NCBI GenBank assembly: GCA_032173965.1
Contig: CM063283.1
Location: 78,618,743-78,682,742, forward strand
Direction: 5' to 3'
From: Sitta carolinensis
Lineage: Eukaryota > Chordata > Aves > Passeriformes > Sittidae
Length of the DNA stretch: 64,000 nt
In this document: piece by piece, positions 1 through 9,410 of the stretch
Layout of the letters: every line of letters begins with the position of its first letter
Position numbering within the stretch: the stretch's first letter is position 1
Program-made: the position numbers and the translations under genes
Notes under the pieces: generated by a model
Seen by the model: only the letters and a program-made list of their open reading frames with translations
The model's database searches: none
What the model was told of the DNA's origin: nothing

Positions 1-2730
1 TAGAGACTTTAATCTAAATGCTCTTACTCTTTGAGCTTGTCTGTAATATAATTTTCTAGACTTCATTCCTGACACTTGAGGACATACTTAATGACAATAT
101 TGCTTCTCTTCAACATCATGGTTGTGGTGGAAGTTTTAAGCCTGTGGGATGGGTGCATAACGATTGATTTTTCATTGCTAATTTTTAGTTTAAAGCATTT
201 TAACCTCAGGGAGTGAGAAGAAAAAATGGTTTTGCCCATGCTAAAAAAGTTTTAGAGTTTTGTTTTCTAATCTCCAGTGTACTCAGTGTTTCAGATATGA
301 TTTGATGAATACAGTCTGCATTCTAGGGTCCTTGTGTTTTTAATAAGTTTGGTAAATATGACAGTGAATAGTGTTATTTCTAGGCAACATGATAGCAGTC
401 TTTTCCAAATATTAGTGCCTAATTACACTGGGGAACAATAGGATTGATTTGTTATTGTGTGGTTCCCAATTGCCAGTGCTGATATGTCTGAAAGAAAATA
501 AAACCAGCAAACTGGCCAACATCAATCATGTAAAGATGCTCTCAGATTTACTTATGAGGGATATTCTCTCTTTTCCCTATTTGTTTTCTGTAATGATCAT
601 AACTTCATGTTTCACAGTGTCTTGATTGCTTCCTACCTGTCCAAGAGCTGATCCAAGCAGCTGGGTTGGGCTGGTTAATGAGCCAGCAGTGATTAACTGC
701 AAAGGCCATTCAAGTCAATGGCCGAAACCATCTACAGAGCCCTTAATCTAGCTTCTATTGAAAGTCAGGCAGCATTAATCAACCTCTCAGCTTGTGACCC
801 TTCCATGAGTTCACCCATGTTTTGCCCTAGAGGAACAAAGTATTTTGCTTCTAGAATATCTCCTGAAGGGTTTCTTTCTCTTGAAATGTGCATAATGAGC
901 TCATTTGCTCAGGGCAGGGTCCTAGGTGGAGGCAGGACTGGGATGCTGCGTTGCTTCATGTAGGAAAGCAGTAGTTGTATTGCTAGTAATACACTATATT
1001 AAAAGAGAAAAACCCATTTCCAGTAGCCTTATTTTTGATGCTGATTAAGCCCCATTTCTGTGCACTTCATGCGTTTGAGGTTATTTTCTGAGGAAGCTTT
1101 TAAATATAATACTGTCTGTGAAAAATTAAGTTTGAAACAGCAAGAAAATATACCAGTGTGCTGTTTGTGGATTTACATGCATCTGAACTTTAAAACTTTG
1201 TTAACATGGGAGATGATGACAGAAAATACTGACACAGCATCTACAATTAGTTTTCTAAATTGATGTGCGTGTATGTTAAGATGTAAATATATTGGATGAG
1301 GAAAAGAAAGACTAATTAATGAAAGATTTTCCCAGTCCTCTCAAGAAGAATAGTCCTCATAAATAAATAAATGACTATATAAATGATGACAGCTTTCAAC
1401 TTTATTTCATCTTCAATCATTCAAGCTAATCAAGCTTTTGAACTCTATTCAGTTAACAGCAGTGTAAGAAAAGTTAACTTCACTTACTCAAGGCTTCCAG
1501 GAAAGGCACAGACACAGAAGAAAGTATATATATTAATGTATGGGTAAGTGTGGTGTTTGATGTCCAGTAGTTTTTCAATGCTTATGTTTTCAGTGTTTAT
1601 TCAAAGAGTGCAATGTTGTATCGTGGTTGTATTCGGCTGCCTCTTCACTCATTGCCACCCTATGGAAAAAGAAAAGGAAGAGGATATATTGTCATGTAAA
1701 TATTGCTTAAGATACACAGCAAACTAAACATTCATTGATGCCCAAGTTATGTGAATCGTCTCACAGCTTAAATGCACCAGTTTTGAGACAACCTACATTT
1801 CAGAAGCAAGAAGGGAACTGAGAGCTTAAGTTCACAGAGTAAAAAAAAAAACGCCTGCATATTGTCACTACAGTCTAAAGTTAGGATATTGAAACATAGC
1901 TGATTTTGTAAGTAATAGAAAGCTTCAGTATATGTGGTACACTCTTTCAGGCAAACTCTTTAAATGCAATGAAAACAACAAATCCACAGCCAAATCTGTT
2001 AATCGGGTGTTAATTGCATGAATTTTCCTCAGGGTTTTTTTATCACCATTATGTTAAAAATAAAAGTTATAGAAGTTAATCTAAATGGATATTAACATTT
2101 TCAATTTGTTGCTTCAGGGTCACTGTATAAACAAGGAAGCTTTTTGCTGCCATCCCCTCATGACAGTGCATCTTGCTAAAATCAACATTTATGAAGCAGA
2201 TTGGTACGACTTCTGACCTTTAGACTTGGAGCTGTATCTGACTTCTGGCTGCATCAGGCAAATGAATTAATGAGTGCACCACTCTGCCTTGCTGTAAGAT
2301 CTGTTCATATAACAATAATTATCAAGACACTGCTATGTTATAATGGTTGAGGTGCTGTCACCAATCCCATTACTGAAACAGGGATTTTAAAGAGTTTATA
2401 ATTCAGCTAAAAAACCAATATTTATGTTGCAGTAGTGCAATCAAGGATGAATACAAGAAAGTGAAGACTAATTGTTATTACTGAACACTGTTGTGGTAGA
2501 ACCCATTCTGCCTAAAGTAGCAATCTCTTTTTTCAGGCTTGTTATGAAGCCCTCCACGAGGAAAAATATATTTCCATGTACAGTGCTGTGATGGATGTCT
2601 GCATGTCTTTGGAGGGTCATCACGTCTCCACAGATTTTCCTGTCTAGAATGCACCTCTTTGTTGTTGGTCTGGTCAGAGTCTGTCCCAGACAGCCTTAGC
2701 TTCGTAGTTAGAACAAAGAGTTCAATTGCC
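1..2730. other. AT-rich non-coding stretch
   Basis: No gene or recognisable repeat is seen. Short open frames (for example 718-963 and 1060-1263) are under 85 codons, have no recognisable protein motif, and are expected by chance. The last 250 bases are slightly richer in GC and run into the LTR that starts at 2735. An old unrecognised repeat could be present, but nothing in the sequence supports naming one. Confidence 0.6.
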
Positions 2731-2734
2731 CAGC

Positions 2735-3277
2735 TGTTTCTTCAGGGTTTTTGGACAGTCTTATTAAGCTGCAGGCGACGATTAGCTGGAGTCCAAAGAG
2801 AGGGAGACTTTAGCTTGGAGTTAAGGAAAAGTTTATTTATTTCATGGTTGAGATGATCTTGGTTCTGGCAAAGCTCCAAGCAAAAGCCCCAAGGGGCCCA
2901 GGGTACAGCACCTTTTGAAGGGGGGCGTAATCGGGGGGGGGAAACCTGCCCTAGGGCCAATAAGAGATAAACAGGGAATGGCTCTCTAACAAATTGACCA
3001 ACTGTAAAACAAACTAAGAAATAGCAGGAGGGGATGTCCGAAACTTTGTCCAATCCTTTTGAACTTGCAAGAACTTTTCAGACAAAGGAATCATGCCACA
3101 GAGTAACGGACAAGGAAAGAACGGGGTGGGGGGGGGGCGGTATACAGAACAAACCATTTAACAATACAAAAATTTTAAAACTTGAAAAAGCACACACCAC
3201 ACCTCTTGAGACCTTCCTTGGCACCTACACTTTCCTTCTGACTACAAGGAATGGTGTCCAAAGCATGCCCAGGGACA
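2735..3277 (-). mobile_element. Solo LTR of an endogenous retrovirus, about 543 bp, minus strand
   Basis: The element begins TGTTTCTTC and ends GGGACA on the plus strand, giving the TG...CA ends typical of LTRs. It is flanked by a 4-bp direct repeat CAGC (2731-2734 and 3278-3281). On the minus strand there are overlapping AATAAA poly(A) signals (2832-2841 on plus), about 100 bp before the 3' end, a normal R-U5 length. Two G runs, near 2933 and 3125, lie inside. No gag, pol or env remnant is adjacent, so it is a solo LTR. A 4-bp duplication is short enough to occur by chance. Gammaretrovirus-like (class I) elements typically make 4-5 bp duplications, so class I is a reasonable but unproved assignment. 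The poly(A) signal and terminal bases are seen directly; the family is inferred. Confidence 0.6.
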
Positions 3278-3281
3278 CAGC

Positions 3282-3984
3282 TACCTGTGACACCAAAGAA
3301 TATTTTTGTTAATTAGATATTATGTATTGTCAACTTCGAGCATTTTGATCTGGAAAAATGCAAGTGTTTATTTAGGCTTCTGTCAGTGAGCCTTCTCTTG
3401 GTTTTGGGATATGGTGCTTACCTTCTCTAGTTTCAACTGTATGAAAGTCATTAAGTCTAAGGCAGTCACATCATCTCCTCCTATAGCAAATGGAAGTCTA
3501 CTGGTTTTGCTCATCTTAGATGCCTATTTTCAGTTAGGAGTAAATTTTGTCCAGAGGTGTCTTCTTCCCTCCAGTATTGACAACAAAAAAAAGTGTATAT
3601 GATTATCCGGAATTTAGGCATCTAACCCATAGACCCATTCATTAAGGTAAATGATTAATCTCTTTTGCTATGGAGACAGTCATAAGTTTGGAGGTTTTAG
3701 ATTGTACTGATAAAGAATATTAAAACACTTCCATACCTATTTGAAAAAGTTAAAAAATTCTTATGCCAGGCAAGAACCAGGAGGGTGCCAGCCCATGTAT
3801 AGTAATATCTCTATACAAAGGGATAGAGATTTCTCTTAAATGACTAAGGTATACCTGTATAGCTGTATTCATGCACCAGCACAGACATTTGGCTACCTGA
3901 ATATATATGGGAAAGCTTAGATAAATATTTTGTTACTTTGGACTGTGTTTTCTCCCTTAACATGATAAAGCTATACCACACTTT
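3282..3984. other. Unique AT-rich spacer between two LTRs
   Basis: About 700 bp of AT-rich DNA separates the minus-strand LTR from the large plus-strand LTR. The short open frame at 3411-3602 has no recognisable content. Nothing else is seen. Confidence 0.6.
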
Positions 3985-4087
3985 CATATTGTCCAAGTTT
4001 GACCAGCCCAGGGAAGTGAGGTGGCTGGGTTTAAGATTGGCGTTTTATTAGACCAATGGGAAAGCATTTTCTCGTTCTTATTCCCTC

Positions 4088-4400
4088 TGAACGCAGCCCG
4101 GGCAGGTCTCTTTGCTCCCGGCTGTCCGAGCACACCCCTCTGCCCTCTCCCGGCCCTGCCCAGGGTGCGGAGGCGGCGGCGGGCCGGGGGCGGCCGGGCC
4201 CGCTCGGCCCGTGTGGCCGGAACCGGGCTGGGCCCGCTCGGCCCGGCCGGGATTCTCCGCTCCTGGAGGGGCGGGAGCGGCTGCCGAGCCCTCCCCGAGG
4301 AACCCACGGGCCCGGCCGGGAGGGGCAAAGGAGCCGGCAGAGCCTGCAGAGCTTTTGTGCCAGTCGAACACCAAACCACGCTGGCCTGAGGCTGTGTCGG
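4088..4400 (+). promoter_or_regulatory. GC- and CpG-rich block in the LTR (putative U3 promoter region)
   Basis: This is the only strongly GC-rich, CpG-dense stretch in the first 30 kb. It contains GC-box-like GGGCGG and GGGGCGGGAG motifs (near 4188 and 4270) and follows a CCAAT box at 4053. LTR promoters usually sit in the 5' portion, so this is the likely U3 regulatory region. The equivalent part of the copy at 36352 is shorter and has fewer CpGs. I see no clear TATA box, so activity is inference. Confidence 0.45.
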
Positions 4401-4409
4401 CATCGGGAG

Positions 4410-4794
4410 CAGCTGAGCATGGGGACAGCACCTGGATGGGCACCAAAGGAGCTGAGCATGGGGACAGCACCTGGATGGGCACCAAAGGAGCTGAGCATGG
4501 GGACAGCACCTGGATGGGCACCAAAGGAGCTGAGCATGGGGACGCGCCTGGAGGGCACAAAGGAGCTGAGACTGGGGAACAGCAACCTGGCTGGGCACCA
4601 AAGGAGCTGAGCATGGGGACAGCACCTGGATGGGCACCAAAGGAGTGAGCATGGGGACAGCACCTGGATGGCACCAAAGGAGCTGAGCATGGGGACAGCA
4701 CCTGGATGGGCACCAAAGGAGCTGAGCATGGGGACAGCACCTGGATGGGCACCAAAGGAGCTGTGCATGGGGACAGCACCTGGATGGCACCAGA
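4410..4794 (+). repeat. 39-bp minisatellite inside the LTR, about 10 units
   Basis: Units beginning GAGCTGAGCATGG start near 4410 and then at 4449, 4488, 4527, 4563, 4604, 4643, 4680, 4719 and 4758. Most are 39 bp. Those at 4527 (36 bp), 4563 (41 bp) and 4643 (37 bp) are indel or sequence variants. Each canonical unit contains GGGGACAGCACCTGG, then GATGGGCACCAAAG. Because 39 is a multiple of 3 and the unit has a stop in only one of six frames, it creates open frames of up to 354 codons that are not genes. The last unit has GTGCATGG in place of GAGCATGG, as does the last unit of the second array. Confidence 0.95.
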
Positions 4795-5008
4795 GTGGCA
4801 TGGCCCCTGGATGGGCCCGGCTGTGATGGAAAGGGGGGCTAGCGGCTCCGAAGCCAGGAGCAGCCCTGACCCCCGTTCCAGACTGAGAGCAGCTGGCACA
4901 GCTCACATGGAGTCGGCAAAAAGAGCACGTGGCCAGCAGAAAGATGCAAAAGAGAAAGCTTGTTTCTAATACAAGACATTTGACGAAATTGACTTTTTTT
5001 TTTTTCAG

Positions 5009-5115
5009 CATTACAAGACTTTGTACTCGAAAAAACACTATTTTCTCTCTTAGGCTAAGAAGGATAAAAAAAGAGGTGAAACTTTGTAAGAACAAACCAC
5101 ATGAAATTGAAGTCG
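5009..5115 (+). other. Exon-like interval bounded by consensus splice sites in the LTR
   Basis: A branch-site-like TTGAC is followed by a 14-base run of T and then CAG ending at 5008, a good 3' splice acceptor. The next strong donor, TCG|GTAAGA, has its GT at 5116-5117. The interval is 107 nt and is open in one frame. The same arrangement occurs in the copy at 36352 (37351-37455, 105 nt), where that frame has a stop. The sister LTR at 32292 lacks both sites. Real use as an exon is inference. Confidence 0.4.
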
Positions 5116-5758
5116 GTAAGAAAGAGAGATTTTGGATTGAAAAGATTTTGAAAAGTTTGTCTTAAGCTTAGGCTGTAAAATTCTTTTGTGAAGCTATGGT
5201 AAAGATATACTTAATATATCAAATTTTGAGTTTTCCCCAGTAAGTTCATGGAATGCTTTTGGGTGTGTGGTAGCGTTCTAGCCACAATCATGAGCAGAGG
5301 CACCAGTGTTAGAAGTTTGATGAAAAACCTCAGCCCTGGGGATAAAAAGGGGAAGACCTCTGTTCCCAGAGATGAGTGAAAAGATACTGGAATGGCTCAT
5401 CCTTAAAAAAATGCACCCCAATATGCTGATATGGACTGAGAACACAGTTGTAATGAAAAACTGTGAAAGATGGGAAAGACTTCACAAAGGCAGATCTCAG
5501 GCTCCTGTAGTTTGTGAGAAAATGAAGCCACAAGAGTTCTTTTCTTGTGGGGAGCTTTCTATAGCATTAGCAAAGAATACTTTTCTCTCTAAATGAACTT
5601 AAAAAAAGACTATTTGTGGAGGTAAAAAACAAAGTAAAATTCCTAAGTGTTATTGTCTTTACATTGTTAGTTAAGAGAAAAAAAAATGTTGTAGGAAAGA
5701 AAGTATTTTGAAAGTTCCATCCTCATTCTTGTTGTTTTTTCTTTCTTTTAGTGTTATT

Positions 5759-5764
5759 AATAAA
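5759..5764 (+). terminator. Poly(A) signal AATAAA of the large LTR
   Basis: AATAAA lies 109 bp before the LTR end, marking the R/U5 side and fixing the element's orientation as plus. The equivalents in its relatives (38107-38112 plus; 32412-32417 minus) are at nearly the same distance from the end. Confidence 0.7.
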
Positions 5765-5878
5765 GTCTTATTACTTTTAAGCTTAAGCCTGCTTTGCTCT
5801 TGATTAGAAACTTTGAAATTGGCAAAATTAAACCAAAACAAAAATTGGTGTTTCCTCGAATTGAAACACGGCACATAT

Positions 5879-8800
5879 GAATCAACACTTAAACGTTCAT
5901 TAACATCTGAAGATTATTATAAAATTATTCTGGTCACATCTGAATTTGTGATAGTCCATAACATATTGTTATTCCTCTTCATTAATATTATTGTTCACTT
6001 TATTCCTTAATTACTGTTATGGGTGGTTGTCGCTTGTTATTTTTTTGATTATTTGATTACAATCATTAAAGGAACTTTATAAAATGTAAGGGCTTCATGA
6101 CACTAAGCATATTGTGCAAGTGGTGAACAGAACATGAGAAGGTATTGGCCAAGGGCTTTGCATCCTTTCTTTTATTTCAATCTCAAAGACTGTCGTAGTG
6201 GCAGGGGTGGTATTTTAACTTATTTTCCTTGATAAATGAAGTGCCACTGCCTAGTAGTTTTAGATTAGTTCTGACATAAAATAGTTTTATTTCTTGTGAT
6301 GTCTCTTTCTCCATGCCAAACTTATGTTTGAAAATTTATTGAACACCAGAGATGAAAAAGACATTTTCCTTTGTGATTACTAACCGTATGGAAATTCACT
6401 TCTAGCTAAAATTCTTTATCCCAGTCTCCTCCTTGAGTGTTTGCATTCTGCCTAAAGATGACAAAGTACATATAAAGTAAGAGGCAACATATTCCCCCCA
6501 TCTTTGCCCAAACTAAGCAGTTCTTTATTTTTGGTCTAGTAAATTATGTAGAGTGGACTAATGTATTTATGGTCAACTGTGTTGGAATCTGTCAAAATAA
6601 TGGTTTCTATTCCTGACATACATCTTGAATCGCTGTTGTCTCACATATATCCACAAAACACTGTAAAGTATTTCTTACCAAATGTAAGCAGTATTTTACT
6701 TGAATAAAAGTTTAAAAATTTAACAAATCAACTCAAGGAAAGTGTTGTAAAAACATAATTATAATTCTATGCTTTTAACCAAATTGCCAAGATAAAGGTG
6801 GGCATAAATAGCCTTTTTTTTTCCCATTTGTTCTGATTATCTGTTAATATAGCAAAGTGCAAATCAATTTACAAGAGTACATTTAAACTCGGTGAAGTTT
6901 TTTTGTTGTAGTAGGAAGATCTCTAAAGAGATAGAATATTAAAAATAAATTAATGTAAGAAAGAGAATCGCTGATTTACAGCTGATGCAAAATTAATATC
7001 TTTTTCAGAATGAAAAATAATATTCTAGACAGACTGGAGATTTAAATGCAATTTTGAAGTATTTTAGTGAGCATACTGAATATATGTTTTCATTAGCCCT
7101 AGATTGCTAGCTCTTGGTGACAATTCTTTATCAAAGCACTTCTTGTAGATTAAGTTATTATTTTGTACAAGTTAATGGTGCAATAAATTTTTTCAGCTCC
7201 ATACAAACTTGTTTTAGCTGTTAAAAATTCAATCTGCACACAGAATTATTCTTCGCTCACATCTGATTTCTCTTGTTTAGTAGATATAGAGCTTTTTTGG
7301 TCTTGCTAATATTTCTGTTATTTCTCAGGAGAAAACACTATAATATCCTCCACACATAGCAATAATTATTTTTAATTTATTAAGGAATAATTTAATAATC
7401 AAAATATTTATTTCAAAAACTGATCTTACATGACTATCTTCAGGCCCTTAACCTTGGTTTTTCTTTAGGAAGGTGTTTGTTCTACTTTCCCACTATGGTG
7501 AAGAGAGAGAAATAAGTTTCAAAGGGTGATTTAACCTATAAGTGGGCCAACTCATCCCTTGAGATGAGTATATTTGTACAACCCACATACCTCCTAGACT
7601 TGTAATGTGTTTACCACTGATAATTTTGTGAAACTTTTGCTGCTGGACCACAGAAATTTTGATGGTGCCTGGGAAGTAAATTACCTTCCTTTTTCCAGAT
7701 GGAAAATTGCATTTGAAGACAATTACATATGTTATATAGGTAGTCTTCTACCTAATCTAATCTTAGAAAGTCTCTTGAGCTAATAAAGCAAAAGAACAGG
7801 TTTAAAGACCCATTTTTTCAGGTGATGCAGAATTCATACTTGTGAATGTTTGGAAAACACTGCTCCTAATAAACCTCTATAGACAAAGACTCAAAGTTGG
7901 CTGCTTTGGCAACTTTCCTGATGAAATTGTAAACAAGTGAAATTGTTAACTATCAAATTGGAGTTAAAATCTTCAGCCCATGGATTACATCTGGGAACTT
8001 CAGGCACTTTGAAATATCCTTCAAAATAAAGTTTTTAAAAATTAGGCCTGTACAGAGGGAGTCAGTTTTTAACAAGGTCATTTCTTTTGTACAGGATTCC
8101 CAGAATTTGATTATTCCCAAAAGCAACCTATTTTCTCCTTTCATCAGGCATGTAATTTCACCTTGCATTGGATGTATCTTGATCAATTTCAGTCATGTAA
8201 GACTCGGATGTCTAAGTCTAAGCTTGACATTTGAATTATTTCTTATTGTCTATTTTTGGATTAATTACTACTTTCCCTTATCTGCTGTTTCCATTATAGA
8301 AAAGTCTAGATTAGATATGAATATCTAATTTTTGAGAGACTGAATTAGGACAAATTAAACTTCTTATATATTGTATTTATATCACTGAAATCCAAAGAAG
8401 AAGTTAAATTTCAGAACTGTGATTTCTGGGACATGCTGAGTTTAATTTTGAAACTTAAGGTTCACTTATAAGTGTGTGAAATAAATATGTATGAAATAAA
8501 AAGATTGAGGTATCTACATCTTAATCTCATAATTTTAAGAGGTATTATTTTTATAATAATAACAATAAACTAGGGTACAATAATAATCACTGAGAGTTGT
8601 TTTATTTCATTCTCTTATTTCAAAAAGTAGCCAGTTGTTCCCTCCCACTTATTTTAGTTTGCCTACCATCAGAGTAAATGATTAGCAAAATAAACTAGAG
8701 TACTCATAATTTGTATGGTGCCAAAGTCCTTGCTGATGTTTTCCATGGTGTGGCCTTTAATGTGGAAATATTTTCAATGCAGAAAGCACAGTCAGCATTG

Positions 8801-9350
8801 TGGAAATAAATTGGAAGGGGTCATGGGATAGCTCATTAAGGATGACAACTCTTTTTATTCTTCAAATAAATATTGTACATGCTGAAGGCCAGATTATATG
8901 TAATTTATGGTCAATAGAAATTTTGTGAAAGTTAGGTCGGGATATAAATTTGAGGTATCTCTTCTTTCCTTTAACCTTGTTCTTTCATCGATCTTGATTG
9001 CTTAAGATTATTCAGTACTCCAGTTTTACAGGGACCTGGGTCTGTGTGAATCGGTTATCTCATGGCTGGTTTTGAACTTCATGATCATGGAAAAAGAAGC
9101 AATATCTAAATGATGGATCTGGTACTGGTTTGAATTATGGCAAGTATTAATTTTAGGTTTTCATTTTTTCACCTGATAATTGTTGCCATTATTGTTTGGT
9201 TATAGTTTGTGATAAGCATGTTAAAATATCAGAAAAGACTGTCGGAAAACTTCATGACTTAAGTACTTTTACAGTAGAGAATTATTTAAGTTATAAACCA
9301 CAGTTCCAGTTTTTTTATTTTAATGTTTTTTTCCTGATTCTGCATTGGGG
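5879..9350. other. AT-rich non-coding stretch
   Basis: I see no gene, RNA gene or recognisable mobile element. The open frames (5813-6010, 7953-8186 minus, 8107-8328) are below 80 codons and have low-complexity or unremarkable content. A short run of ATAATA-type repeats lies near 8550-8580. Confidence 0.6.
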
Positions 9351-9410
9351 TTTTTTGTTTTTGTTTTTTTTTTTGTTTGTTTTTTTTTTGTTTGTTTTTT
9401 TTTTTTTTTT
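9351..9410 (+). repeat. T-rich simple repeat with interspersed G
   Basis: A nearly pure T tract is broken by single G residues (TTTTG/TTTG pattern). The 73-codon open frame ending here reads as phenylalanine- and leucine-rich low complexity and is an artefact of the tract. Confidence 0.9.

Larger units (their letters stand above)
3990..5873 (+). mobile_element. Large solo LTR (1,884 bp) carrying a minisatellite, ERVL-like
   Basis: The element starts TGTCCAAGTTTGACC, ends GAAACACGGCA, and is flanked by perfect 5-bp target-site duplications CATAT (3985-3989 and 5874-5878). The two ends form an imperfect inverted repeat. In order it holds a CCAAT box (4053-4057), a GC-rich block (about 4088-4400), a 39-bp tandem array (4410-4794), a T-tract/CAG acceptor (5008), a GTAAG donor (5116) and AATAAA (5759-5764), 109 bp before the 3' end. 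A near relative lies at 36352-38230, and a shorter sister without the array is inverted at 32292-33677. No internal retroviral genes are present. A 5-bp duplication fits ERVL-type integration. The length is large for an LTR and is partly explained by the array. Boundaries are strongly supported; the family name is inferred. Confidence 0.9.

Noticed and set aside
4410..4794. CRISPR array
   Set aside because: Units are directly adjacent with no unique spacers, and the context is an animal LTR.
4031..5095. 354-codon minus-strand ORF, and the 268- and 273-codon ORFs overlapping it, as a repeat-protein gene
   Set aside because: They exist because the 39-bp unit is a multiple of three with no stop in these frames. 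Three minus frames and two plus frames are all open at once, and the ORFs run into LTR sequence without a start context or domain.
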